Shown piece after piece: positions 24,059 to 32,965 of a DNA stretch of 64,000 bases. The notes beneath the pieces are model-generated. The model was not told the DNA's origin. It saw only the letters and a program-made list of their open reading frames with translations, and made no database searches. This DNA is from Natronospira proteinivora (GTDB taxonomy: Bacteria > Pseudomonadota > Gammaproteobacteria > Natronospirales > Natronospiraceae). The position numbers were made by a program, and so were the translations under genes. The stretch lies in contig NZ_JALJYF010000001.1 in NCBI RefSeq assembly GCF_024170465.1, positions 868,001 to 932,000 of the forward strand, written 5' to 3'. Every line of letters begins with the position of its first letter. The stretch's first letter is position 1.

Positions 24059-25294
24059 ATGAGCGAAACCTTAGTCATTCATTTCCAGGACCCCACTCAG
24101 CCGGTGGTGGATTGGTACATTCTGGATAACCAGGGCCAGCGGCTTGGGGCTGCGGGACATGGTCTGCTGCAGGATTGCGCCAGCGAGGCGGTGGAACGGC
24201 GGATTGTCGCTCTGATGCCGGGGGAACGGGTCAGTCTGATGGATGCCCAGATTCCGACGCGCAAGCGTCAACGGATTCTCCAGGCAGCGCCCTGGGTTTT
24301 GGAGGAAAGACTTGCTCAGGATGTGAGCAGCCTTCATTTCGCCTTGGGGCCACGCCAGCCTGACGATCAGGTACGTATCGCAGTGGTCGGGCGTAGTGAT
24401 ATGCAAGCCATGCTCGAGCAGCTTGAGAGCGCGGATCTGAAGGCAGATGCCATTGTGCCCGATTTCCTGGTGCTTCCCTGGCAGAGTGGCGAATGGGTTC
24501 TGGCTGTCGGCAGGGACAGAGTGATGGTGCGTACTGCTAATTGCCAGGGCTTCTCCATCGATCGAACCATTGCGCTGGAAATGCTTGAATTTCTGTTTCA
24601 GGACGAGGAACAGACGGCACCTGAGCGGTTGATACTGCTACGTCCTGAAAACGACCCGGATTTCCCCCAGGCCCTGGAAACACATCTGGGTGCTTCCATT
24701 GAAGTGGATGACCGTCCTTATCAGGAAGCATTGTCCCAGGCATTGGTTCCACAGCTTGAGCGCCGGCCGGTGCTGGATCTGGCTGAAGGGGAATTCCGTT
24801 TGCGCCGGGATGAAGATGAGTGGTGGCATCCCTGGAAGCCAGTGGTAGGACTGGCGGCGGCCTGGTTGATGGTCATGGCCTTGGCTGAGGGTGTTCATCT
24901 ATTTCAGATGTCACAAAAGAGCCAGGCCCTGGATCAGGAAATTGAAACGGTATTCAGGGATGCCCTCCCCGATGCCGAGCGCATGGTGAATCCCAGGCTG
25001 AGAATGGAGCAGCGCCTCAATGCACTGAGAGGTTCGGATGTGGAAGGGTATTTCCTACCGGTAATGGCCGCCATGGGGAACGGCATGGCCAGCCTGGATA
25101 ACGGGACATTGCGGGGGCTCAGTTATCGACCCGGGGTACTGGATGTAAATCTCCGGGTACAAAGCAGTGCTGCGCTTGACTCCTTCAAAGATACTGTGGA
25201 AGAAGACGAACAATTCGAGGCCACGATTCAGCAGGCCAATACTCGAGATGACTATGTGGATGGGCGACTCCAGGTTCGCCTGCGGGGAAGCTGA
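24059..25294 (+). CDS. gspL: Type II secretion assembly-platform protein GspL
   Basis: A 411-aa bitopic inner-membrane protein. The first 250 residues form the actin-like cytoplasmic domain that contacts the GspE ATPase; AAPWVLEERLAQDVSSLHFAL is a typical segment. One transmembrane helix follows (about residues 261-282), then a periplasmic ferredoxin-like domain. It begins 18 nt after gspK and ends two nt before gspM. Confidence 0.88.
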   Translation: MSETLVIHFQDPTQPVVDWYILDNQGQRLGAAGHGLLQDCASEAVERRIVALMPGERVSLMDAQIPTRKRQRILQAAPWVLEERLAQDVSSLHFALGPRQPDDQVRIAVVGRSDMQAMLEQLESADLKADAIVPDFLVLPWQSGEWVLAVGRDRVMVRTANCQGFSIDRTIALEMLEFLFQDEEQTAPERLILLRPENDPDFPQALETHLGASIEVDDRPYQEALSQALVPQLERRPVLDLAEGEFRLRRDEDEWWHPWKPVVGLAAAWLMVMALAEGVHLFQMSQKSQALDQEIETVFRDALPDAERMVNPRLRMEQRLNALRGSDVEGYFLPVMAAMGNGMASLDNGTLRGLSYRPGVLDVNLRVQSSAALDSFKDTVEEDEQFEATIQQANTRDDYVDGRLQVRLRGS

Positions 25295-25296
25295 TC

Positions 25297-25797
25297 ATGC
25301 TGGATACCTTAAAAGAATGGTTTGAGTCGCTGGAACAGCGTGAACGCTTGATGGTTATTGTCTGCAGTGTGCTTGTAACACTCACATTGCTCTATCTTCT
25401 GGTCGTGGAACCGTATATCGAGCACCGGCAGAATCTGGAGCAACAGGTGAGTGAAAAGCAGGAGCTGATTGCCTGGATGCAGGGTGCCCATGCCGAGATA
25501 CAGGCTCTGGAGGATGCCGGGCGTCAAACTACCGCCGGTAGCGGGCAAAGCTTGTTTGGTGTTGTGGACCGCACCTCCAAGGATGCAGAGCTTGACCGTG
25601 CTGTGCGGCAGATCACCCCTGATGGAGATGACGCAGTGCGAGTCAGGATGGAGGCGGCACGGTTTGATCACACACTGCAATGGCTGGAAGAGCTGGAACG
25701 GAATCACGGCATCGAGGTGTCCCGGGTGACGTTTGACCAGACTGATCAATCCGGCCGAGTTAATGTTTCTCTGTCCTTGGAAAGGAATGGATCATGA
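25297..25797 (+). CDS. gspM: Type II secretion assembly-platform protein GspM
   Basis: A 166-aa bitopic protein with a transmembrane helix at about residues 17-38, preceded by FESLEQRERLMVIV, which is typical of GspM. The periplasmic part has the ferredoxin-like ending with FDHTLQWLEELERNHGIEVSRVTFD. GspM binds GspL and stabilises the platform. It overlaps gspN by 4 nt. Confidence 0.88.
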   Translation: MLDTLKEWFESLEQRERLMVIVCSVLVTLTLLYLLVVEPYIEHRQNLEQQVSEKQELIAWMQGAHAEIQALEDAGRQTTAGSGQSLFGVVDRTSKDAELDRAVRQITPDGDDAVRVRMEAARFDHTLQWLEELERNHGIEVSRVTFDQTDQSGRVNVSLSLERNGS

Positions 25798-26552
25798 AAC
25801 GGATTTTGCTTTTCAGCACCGTAGGGATGATTGCCTTTCTGGTCTTTTTTATGGCCAAGGCACCGGCCGCTTTGGTGCTTTACTTGGTTCCAGACAGGGA
25901 AGAGCTTGTGCTTATGGCCCCTAGCGGAACCCTCTGGAATGGCCGCATGGGACAGGTTCAAGCCGGCCCCCTGCGTTTAGGTCCCTTGGAATGGGATATT
26001 CGCCTAGGCCGGCTTTTAATGCTCCGCCTGGATGCTCAGGTGGATACTCGCCTGGATGATGGCCGAATATCGGGGCGTGTCATCCTTCGGCCGGGTGGCC
26101 GCATTCAGATTCCCCAGCTACAAGGTCAGGATCTTCCCCTCTCTCGTCTGGCCCCTCTCGCTTCTCAGGAAGCGGGAATGGTGGACGGAACGGCGGCTTT
26201 CCAGCTCAGTGAATTCGAATTCCGCGAGATGCGCCCGTGGTCGGGAGAAGGCCAACTACGGGTGTTTGATTTATCAGCCAATCTGGCCGGACAGGTGGAG
26301 CTGGGTAGTTATGGTGGGCAGATTACTGGCACGGAAGGCCGGTTTGAGCTGGATTTCACTGATGCGGGTGAAGCCACTCCCTTCGCACTGGCCGGAATCT
26401 TGAATTACCAGAGTGAAGAGCAACGGTATGAAGTGGATGGCCGTATCCGGGCTCGCCCGGAAGCCCCGAGCAATATAGCTCAAGGTTTGCAATATTTGGG
26501 GCAGGAAGATGAAGAAGGCTACTACCCCATTCGCTTTAGCGGACGTCTGTAA
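25794..26552 (+). CDS. gspN: Type II secretion protein GspN
   Basis: A 252-aa protein with an N-terminal transmembrane segment (about residues 5-25) and a periplasmic beta-rich domain with APAALVLYLVPDREELVLMAPSGTLWNGR, as in GspN. GspN is present in only some type II systems and its role is not well defined. It closes the G-N block. Genes gspC, D, E and F are absent here and must be elsewhere if the system works. Confidence 0.83.
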   Translation: MKRILLFSTVGMIAFLVFFMAKAPAALVLYLVPDREELVLMAPSGTLWNGRMGQVQAGPLRLGPLEWDIRLGRLLMLRLDAQVDTRLDDGRISGRVILRPGGRIQIPQLQGQDLPLSRLAPLASQEAGMVDGTAAFQLSEFEFREMRPWSGEGQLRVFDLSANLAGQVELGSYGGQITGTEGRFELDFTDAGEATPFALAGILNYQSEEQRYEVDGRIRARPEAPSNIAQGLQYLGQEDEEGYYPIRFSGRL

Positions 26553-26594
26553 CAGCGATTGCCGCCCAGTTAGTCGCTTTATGTCAACAATCAC

Positions 26595-27419
26595 TTACAT
26601 TGAGTACTCATCGGGCCATTCAATCTCTTTGGCCCGCACCGCCGCACCGGCAGCGATTCGTTGGCGTTGGCGGAGAGACAAACGATCCTGAGGCCACCAC
26701 TGTCGAACCGATTCCCGATATTCATCCCGCATGGCCTTCAAGGAATTATACAGGGACCCGCTATAGGCGATTTTCACTAGTTTTCCGGCATACCGAATGG
26801 AGCCGGTAACAGTTCGTACACCCATTTCCCGCTTGATGATCCCCATGTGCAGGGTAAGCCGAAACAAGTCACCATCGTGGACCTTTCCAGCATAAGGTCG
26901 ATTCAGGATCAGCCCCACATGATAAGACTGCCGAGTACTTCGGCGTTGAAACAAGGCATGGGGAACGGCAGAAACACCATTGGCCTGAAAGCGTTTCCCC
27001 CGATTTCCCATAATAGCTGCACTAACTAGGCGATATTCCGCCGAATCCAGCTCGAAGCGGGCGCAAATCTCATCCCTTTGTTTCAGTTTCATTGCCTGGA
27101 TTCTTTGCCATGCGCCCAGGATGGCAAGAGCAAGACCAAGCAGAAAGGTGGCAATGATTACAGACTCTTTGCCAGCCAATGGCCGAAAGGAGGTAAGACG
27201 AAAGAGTTCGTTGATTGCAAGGCCGAGTGCAACAAGGCCAGCGACCAGCAGGAATGTCCAAATTACCGTCAACGGCTCAGGGTTCAGACTCAGGTCATCA
27301 TCCCGCCGTTTTCCGATTGCGCCGCCCGCACCATCCAGTTGGCCACGCAGATTGCAGTAGCGAACGGGGTTATCCGCATACATGGCCAGCTGTTTTGCCC
27401 CCACATCTGAATTAGCCAT
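26595..27419 (-). CDS. Hypothetical protein with two transmembrane segments
   Basis: A 274-aa product of unknown family. Two hydrophobic helices lie at about residues 50-72 and 84-104 with a short loop; the cytoplasmic C-terminal half is basic and rich in Arg. Near the C-terminus it has SVRQWWPQDRLSLRQRQRIAAGAAVRAKEIEWP. An in-frame GTG at 27449 exists, but ATG at 27419 is preferred. It faces gspN tail to tail, 42 nt apart. The spacer upstream (27420-27565) is AT-rich compared with its surroundings and probably holds its promoter. No role is proposed. Confidence 0.55.
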   Translation of the reverse strand: MANSDVGAKQLAMYADNPVRYCNLRGQLDGAGGAIGKRRDDDLSLNPEPLTVIWTFLLVAGLVALGLAINELFRLTSFRPLAGKESVIIATFLLGLALAILGAWQRIQAMKLKQRDEICARFELDSAEYRLVSAAIMGNRGKRFQANGVSAVPHALFQRRSTRQSYHVGLILNRPYAGKVHDGDLFRLTLHMGIIKREMGVRTVTGSIRYAGKLVKIAYSGSLYNSLKAMRDEYRESVRQWWPQDRLSLRQRQRIAAGAAVRAKEIEWPDEYSM

Positions 27420-27565
27420 GATGGAAATACCTTCTCCAGTTCTGGGCACCGTCCGCCGGTAACGCTTCCCAATTTAAATGCTTTACACCATGAAACAGGT
27501 AGTTAGCCTTATAAATTAAAGTAAAGTGTAGCTGATGAAATGGGGGATGTATTTGAAATCCAGGC

Positions 27566-28066
27566 TTAAGCGGCATTTTGGTTCAGAAATGCCTCGAAAA
27601 AACGGCTCAGAACATCATGTGAATTTGCCAGGCGGTGTCCGTCCGGGACTCGAAGCAGGCGGTCCTGGCCGCCCCGCAGGCGAGTTTCACTCTGGGAGAC
27701 CGGCACCACCGCATCCTCGCTACCGTGAATGATCCAGGCGGGCAGTTTCCGGGGCAGGTGAGCTGGCTCATGGTCTGGCATTTCAAAGGCGGGCGCCATC
27801 AAAAAAAGCCCCTGACAACCTTGCTCTGATGCTGCCATGCAGGAGACCCAAGCCCCCATACTGGAACCCACCAGCAACTTTTTACGCGGATCATCGGCCA
27901 ATCGCCGGCGGAGCTCAGTCAGGCGAGGCAAACCGTCCAGGCTAAACCGGTAGTCCGGGCTTTCCACGGCCAAACCACGACTGCGAGCAATATCCGCCAA
28001 AAGGAGAATTTTGCTTCCCCAGGGGCCACTCTCCTGACCGTGGGCAAAATAGATCACTCGGGCCAT
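27566..28066 (-). CDS. Small alpha/beta-hydrolase, YqiA-like esterase
   Basis: A 166-aa minimal alpha/beta-hydrolase. The N-terminal FAHGQESGPWGSK places the oxyanion His-Gly, the nucleophile Ser is in LVGSSMGAW, an Asp follows in IIHGSEDAVVPV, and the His is in PDGHRL. Such short enzymes hydrolyse carboxylic esters; the physiological substrate is unknown. It lies 30 nt after the large propeller sensor gene on the same strand and may be co-transcribed with it. Confidence 0.78.
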   Translation of the reverse strand: MARVIYFAHGQESGPWGSKILLLADIARSRGLAVESPDYRFSLDGLPRLTELRRRLADDPRKKLLVGSSMGAWVSCMAASEQGCQGLFLMAPAFEMPDHEPAHLPRKLPAWIIHGSEDAVVPVSQSETRLRGGQDRLLRVPDGHRLANSHDVLSRFFEAFLNQNAA

Positions 28067-28096
28067 TGCCCCACCTTCATCCCTATTCCGTGGTGC

Positions 28097-31000
28097 TCAG
28101 TTTCTTTCGGCATGTAGGCTGACATTTTCCAATACCATCATGGACTGGGTCGCGGCCGCGGATAGAAGTAGTCGCTCGCGATAAGCAAAATCTTCAGCCT
28201 TCCTGGCGATGAAGAGCACGCCAAATTGCTCACCACTGGCTCTTAACGGCACCATGACAGCATAAGAGCCGTCTCCGTTGGGATAGCCTACGATTCTCAG
28301 TTCATCGCGATTGAGCGCTTCAACCATTTCAGATTCCCGGCAGCGCCGGATGGCGTCAGGCAGTAAGATAGGGGCTCGTTCCAGAGCGTGGTTTACATCG
28401 CTATCCCCACGCATTCCCAGTAACCGGAATTGTTCGGATTCCTCAAGAAATACGACGGCACCGTCGCTGTCTAGAAGCTCATCCAGCTCCAGCAGCAATC
28501 GCTCCATAGTTTGCTCGGGCGTTAAGGACCCGGCAAGATGGCTGCTAAGGTGATGCAGACGCTTGGCCCAGTAACGACGCTCCTGTTCCACTTCACGCGT
28601 CGTGTCCCGGTGGTGTCGTCGTGATATAGCATGCCAAACAAGTAGTGCCATCAAAAAGATGGCTGTCCCATAGGCGATCATGGCCAATGGGTGCTGCCAA
28701 GGAGCACGGGCTACTTCAACAGGAATACTTGCACCCTCTTCTGCCCAGCCGCCTAAGCGATCGGCCGCCTGAACCCGAAAACGATATTCCCCAGCCGGGA
28801 GATTGGTGTAAACCGCCTGGTTGTTACTATTGTTCTGTCGCCAGCTGGTCTCGAAACCTTCAAGTTTGAAGCGGTATTGATTATTTCCAGGGTTTCGAAA
28901 ATCCAAGGCTGTGAAAGAAAATCTCAGCAGGTTCTCATCATGGGGGACATGAAGCTTGCCTTCATGGAAATCCCGTTCGGGATAGTTCAGAACCTCCTGG
29001 CCGATTTGTATTTCGGTGATTTGAATAGGCGGCGCCGGATGAGACACCATGACGTCAGATGGCCGAAAGACATTAATGCCGTTAACCCCACCGTAGGCCA
29101 TTCGGCCGTCAGGGAAACGGGCAGATGCCCGAGCATTGAATTCCCTACTCTGAAGGCCGTCACTGGTTTCAAATACCTGAACGCGGGTGTTGTCACGATC
29201 CACGCGAATAAGCCCCTGGGAAGTTCCTCCCCAAAGATTGCCTTCCTCATCAAGCTGAACGGAGTAGACCATATCGGCGGGAAGCTGATTCTGGCTATCT
29301 AGATGAAGATATTCACCACTCTCCAGTTCTATTCGAAATAGACCCAGTTGGGCACCCAGCCATACCATGCCTCTGTCGTCCACGATGAGGTCATTGATGC
29401 CGCCATGATTAATATCAAGGTTCCGCTCGTCTCCGTCTCGTGGTGTGCCGGGCTCAATGCGAAGACTCACATGGTCCGTGGCCAAGTCGTAGAGAACAAG
29501 TCCATTGTCACCTGCCAGCCATAGCTGATCCGGGCCTGTAACCCAGATTCCGTTTAGATTGCGGAATCCATGATCTTCCTCATCAAGAAGAATATGCCAT
29601 TGCTCTTGTCCCTCTTCCGGCGATGCCAGTCTCACAATAACCTTATCATTCAGGGTGAGGAAGAGATTATCCTGCTCGTCACCGACCAGGCTCATAATGA
29701 TTTGATGTTGCTCCTGATCTTCCAGGTCTAGGGTTTCCAGCAGTGGGAACCTTTCGTATTCCGCTTCTTCCCCCAATCGGGCATCGGTATGCCATAGCCC
29801 ATTGATACTGGCGACCCATAACCTGTCATCCGGACCCTTCTGCAACGCAGTTGCATGATGCTGGCCCGCGCCTCCATTTTCCGGTTTGCGGCGAACCACC
29901 TTCTGGATCCCCCTTCCTTCTGGCCACCGAACACCGGCCAATCCATCCTGGGTTGCCACCCAAAAGACATCGTCTGAAATGGGCAGAATGCTCCAGATAT
30001 CCGGATGGGGAAGGCTTTCTTCCTCAATCGGGTGATGTCCGAACTGGCCAAAAGCCATGGCCCGGGGGTTGAGACGCTGGGCTCCCTGAGCATGGCTACC
30101 CGCCCAAACCAGCCCGCCCTGGTCCACGTGCACGGTCATCAGATTGGGTTCTGCCAATGTGTGTGGCATGGCAGGGTCTGATTGGAACTGGCGAAGCTGT
30201 CCGGATCCGGGATTAAAGTACAGCAGTCCTTCCCCATAACTGGCAAACCAGAGGCCACCATCCGGATCTTCTGCAATGTCCCATATTGCCACGTCCTCAC
30301 TGATGTCTCCCAGCGGATGCTCCGAATCAAAACGATTCACAGCGCCACTGTCAGTGATATTGAACACCACGCCACCACCGGCAGCCCATAGCTTCCCATC
30401 GTGGCTCAGTTGAATGGCTGCAATGAAGGTATCGTGGGGCAGCTCGTTACCATTATCTGTCTTGTGCCAATTCAGCAAGGTTCGGTGCTCGGGGTCCACA
30501 CGAACCAGACCGGCCGTTGTGCCAAAGACTATCCCGCCTGCTTGGTCTTCGGCGACGGCCAGAAAGGGGGAGCGAATGTCCTGCTCATCGCCGACCTCCA
30601 GACGCTGGAAATAGCGGTCTTCGGGGCCCAGTCGAAAAGCACCTTCATGGGTGGCGGCCCAGATAACGCCATTGGAATCAATGTGAAGATCCCAGACCAT
30701 GCCGAGTGGGGTATCCGCACTATGGTCAATGGGAATGCGTTCCACGGTTCCTGCTATTGGATCCAAGCGGTGGATGCCTGTTCGGGTTCCAACCCACAGG
30801 AAGCCATCTTTGTCTTCGGCCAGAGCATTAGCGAAGTTGTCGCTTAAGGAAGCATCATCTTCTGGATTTTGTCGGTACAATCTGAATTGGTAACCATCAT
30901 AGCGTTGTAGCCCGCCTTCCGTCCCCATCCAGATGAAACCGCGACGGTCCTGATGGATGCTGGCAACAGTGCTTTGAACCAGGCCATCCTCAATGCTCAT

Positions 31001-31192
31001 ATGCTCAAACCGGGTAAAGTCATTGGAGGCCAATGCCGAATTCAGGCATATGCCCAGCAGGTAGGCGAACAGAAATGCTTTCGGAATTGACAGCCACGAC
31101 AAACAAAGAGTGAGATACGGCTTGTGCCGCGTCCCCTCCCCCAAAACAGACTTACTGTCATAAATACCGTTCACAACCGTTTTGCATTCCAT
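28097..31192 (-). CDS. Large two-component-regulator propeller sensor with C-terminal GAF domain
   Basis: A 1031-aa protein. After a long N-terminal leader with a hydrophobic signal or anchor (about residues 27-56), a periplasmic region carries about 14 propeller repeats of the Reg_prop type (for example DGFLWVGTRTGIHRLD and GFIWMGTEGGLQRYDG). A Y_Y_Y domain follows (RFSFTALDFRNPGNNQYRFKLEGF...), then one transmembrane helix near residue 840, a short coiled region and a GAF-like domain up to the stop. Related sensors continue into a histidine kinase or GGDEF domain; none is present here and only 30 nt separate the stop from the esterase gene. Signals must pass to a separate partner, or the output part was lost. 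The exact start is uncertain. Confidence 0.8.
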   Translation of the reverse strand: MECKTVVNGIYDSKSVLGEGTRHKPYLTLCLSWLSIPKAFLFAYLLGICLNSALASNDFTRFEHMSIEDGLVQSTVASIHQDRRGFIWMGTEGGLQRYDGYQFRLYRQNPEDDASLSDNFANALAEDKDGFLWVGTRTGIHRLDPIAGTVERIPIDHSADTPLGMVWDLHIDSNGVIWAATHEGAFRLGPEDRYFQRLEVGDEQDIRSPFLAVAEDQAGGIVFGTTAGLVRVDPEHRTLLNWHKTDNGNELPHDTFIAAIQLSHDGKLWAAGGGVVFNITDSGAVNRFDSEHPLGDISEDVAIWDIAEDPDGGLWFASYGEGLLYFNPGSGQLRQFQSDPAMPHTLAEPNLMTVHVDQGGLVWAGSHAQGAQRLNPRAMAFGQFGHHPIEEESLPHPDIWSILPISDDVFWVATQDGLAGVRWPEGRGIQKVVRRKPENGGAGQHHATALQKGPDDRLWVASINGLWHTDARLGEEAEYERFPLLETLDLEDQEQHQIIMSLVGDEQDNLFLTLNDKVIVRLASPEEGQEQWHILLDEEDHGFRNLNGIWVTGPDQLWLAGDNGLVLYDLATDHVSLRIEPGTPRDGDERNLDINHGGINDLIVDDRGMVWLGAQLGLFRIELESGEYLHLDSQNQLPADMVYSVQLDEEGNLWGGTSQGLIRVDRDNTRVQVFETSDGLQSREFNARASARFPDGRMAYGGVNGINVFRPSDVMVSHPAPPIQITEIQIGQEVLNYPERDFHEGKLHVPHDENLLRFSFTALDFRNPGNNQYRFKLEGFETSWRQNNSNNQAVYTNLPAGEYRFRVQAADRLGGWAEEGASIPVEVARAPWQHPLAMIAYGTAIFLMALLVWHAISRRHHRDTTREVEQERRYWAKRLHHLSSHLAGSLTPEQTMERLLLELDELLDSDGAVVFLEESEQFRLLGMRGDSDVNHALERAPILLPDAIRRCRESEMVEALNRDELRIVGYPNGDGSYAVMVPLRASGEQFGVLFIARKAEDFAYRERLLLSAAATQSMMVLENVSLHAERN

Positions 31193-31325
31193 TCAATGAA
31201 TTGACATCAGCACATCGTTGTCCTCAAGACCCTGCTTGACCGACCTCGATGGGAGATTAAGCCCAAAAGCATGTCTGCACAGTGGACCCGTTAGCGGTGT
31301 CATTCCCCGATACCCCTCTACGGTT

Positions 31326-31595
31326 TCAATCTCGGTGCCGAGGGTGAGTCCTCACCTGTTCGATCGCCTTGTCAACCGCTTCGGCCACTTTGGACTCCAT
31401 ATCCGCAAAATCCTGATCCCCCAGGTGGGCGCCAAGATCCACGGTATGCCGCACATATCGGCATGGAAGGCGGTTCAGTGCCAGACAGGCCACATCCTCG
31501 AAAAACCCCTCCCAAGGCTCTTCCCGCTCTCCTTCCATGCGTTTCCAGAGGTAATCCTGGACCAGCTGTTCGTAAAAATTCTTGATCTGGAACAC
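31326..31595 (-). CDS. Late competence ComFB-family small protein
   Basis: An 89-aa protein with the ComFB-family pattern: an N-terminal FYEQLVQDYLWKRM helix, then DVACLALNRLPCRYVRHTVD, which matches the family core ALALNRLPPRYV. The usual upstream Cys pair is absent. The start is GTG with GGGAGGG nine bases ahead. ComFB-domain proteins of cyanobacteria have been reported as cyclic dinucleotide receptors; the next genes are EAL-HDOD and GGDEF proteins, so a role as a c-di-GMP effector is plausible but inferred. The gene lies divergent from the EAL-HDOD gene. Confidence 0.72.
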   Translation of the reverse strand: MFQIKNFYEQLVQDYLWKRMEGEREEPWEGFFEDVACLALNRLPCRYVRHTVDLGAHLGDQDFADMESKVAEAVDKAIEQVRTHPRHRD

Positions 31596-31756
31596 CGCAA
31601 AGCCCTCCCTCCCGACTTTTTAGGGGCCCATGATGAAACGCTCTGATGCCCATGTAAAGGCCTGTGCCGCTGCGGCTGCATTTTTGGCCTGTAACGCTTA
31701 TACTTTCATCCCGCCGGACGAATAACAGGGAAAAGGACCAACCGAGGAGTCTATCC

Positions 31757-32956
31757 ATGGAAAGTGTGTTCGTCGCGCGACAGCCCATATTCAATCGCAA
31801 GCTTCAACTCTACGCATACGAACTCCTGTTCCGTTCCGGTATCAAAGTCTCCGCAGATTTCAGTGACGGCGATGCTGCCACTTCGGAAGTTATTCTCAAT
31901 ACATTCACGGTTTTTGGTTTGGATGAGCTGGTGGGTAAAGCACCTGCCTTTATCAACCTCACCCGCCGTTTTCTCGTCCAGCAAGACCCCCTGCCCTTGC
32001 CCCAGGATCGAACAGTGATAGAGATTCTGGAGGATGTGGTTATTGATGAGGAACTGATTCGTTCGGTGGAACGACGAAAAAGGGAGGGGTATACCATTGC
32101 TCTGGATGATTTCTTTTATACGCCTCAGTCCGAGCCATTGCTGGAGATGGTGGATATCGTCAAGCTGGAGGTGCCCACATTGCTGGATGGGCAGGCCCCC
32201 AGCCTTATTGAGCACCTCAAACGCTTTAATCTGACTCTGGTAGCAGAGAAGATTGAAAACCAATCCCAATTGGATCATTGCCGCGAGCTAGGCTGTGATT
32301 ACTTCCAGGGATACTTCCTCAGCCGGCCGGACATATCCTCCGGAACTCGTTTATCCAGTGAACGAATTGCCATGATGGAGCTGCTTGGACGCCTCCATGA
32401 CCCCGAGGCGGATATTCTTGACCTGGAATCCGTAATCAGCAAAGACCTGGCCTTAAGCTACAAGTTGTTGCGATACATCAATTCCGCCTATTATCGGCGC
32501 GCTTTTGAAATCCGCTCCCTGCGACAGGCGGTGATGATGCTGGGAATGCGGGAACTCAGGCGCTGGGCCTCAATTGTCTCTCTGAGTCAGGCCTCGGAAA
32601 AGCCGGAGGAACTGATCAACCAACTCCTGGTGCGAGCAAAGATGTGCGAGTTGATCGCCGAGGAGATTGCACCGGACTACAGTGATGTGGCCTTTATTGC
32701 CGGCTTGTTTTCCGGCTTGGATGCCCTGCTCAATTGCACCATGGAAGAGGCATTGGAGAAACTCCCCTTGGCCGCCGAAATTCGGCAAGCCTTGTTGGAA
32801 CGCGAGGGGCCAGTGGGTGAGTTTCTCGGCGCCGTGCTGGCCTATGAGAATGCCGATTCCATTGGCCTGAACGCATCGTTGGTAACACCAGACCGGCTAC
32901 GGGAGCGTTACTTGGCGGCCCTGCAATGGCAACAGCGCCAGAGTACCCTGATCTAG
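31757..32956 (+). CDS. EAL-HDOD signalling protein (YuxH-like)
   Basis: A 399-aa protein. Residues about 1-200 are an EAL-type phosphodiesterase domain, beginning VFVARQPIFNRKLQLYAYELLFR. The EAL signature has become YELLFR and the DDFG loop reads LDDFFY, so c-di-GMP hydrolysis is unlikely. Residues about 205-390 form an HDOD domain (ISKDLALSYKLLRYINSAYY, then SLRQAVMMLGMRELRRW). EAL-HDOD proteins of this type act as adaptors in motility, biofilm and competence control. The ATG at 31757 is preferred over an upstream start whose leader shows no family resemblance. It ends nine bases from the convergent GGDEF gene. Confidence 0.85.
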   Translation: MESVFVARQPIFNRKLQLYAYELLFRSGIKVSADFSDGDAATSEVILNTFTVFGLDELVGKAPAFINLTRRFLVQQDPLPLPQDRTVIEILEDVVIDEELIRSVERRKREGYTIALDDFFYTPQSEPLLEMVDIVKLEVPTLLDGQAPSLIEHLKRFNLTLVAEKIENQSQLDHCRELGCDYFQGYFLSRPDISSGTRLSSERIAMMELLGRLHDPEADILDLESVISKDLALSYKLLRYINSAYYRRAFEIRSLRQAVMMLGMRELRRWASIVSLSQASEKPEELINQLLVRAKMCELIAEEIAPDYSDVAFIAGLFSGLDALLNCTMEEALEKLPLAAEIRQALLEREGPVGEFLGAVLAYENADSIGLNASLVTPDRLRERYLAALQWQQRQSTLI

Positions 32957-32965
32957 CCAGCCATT

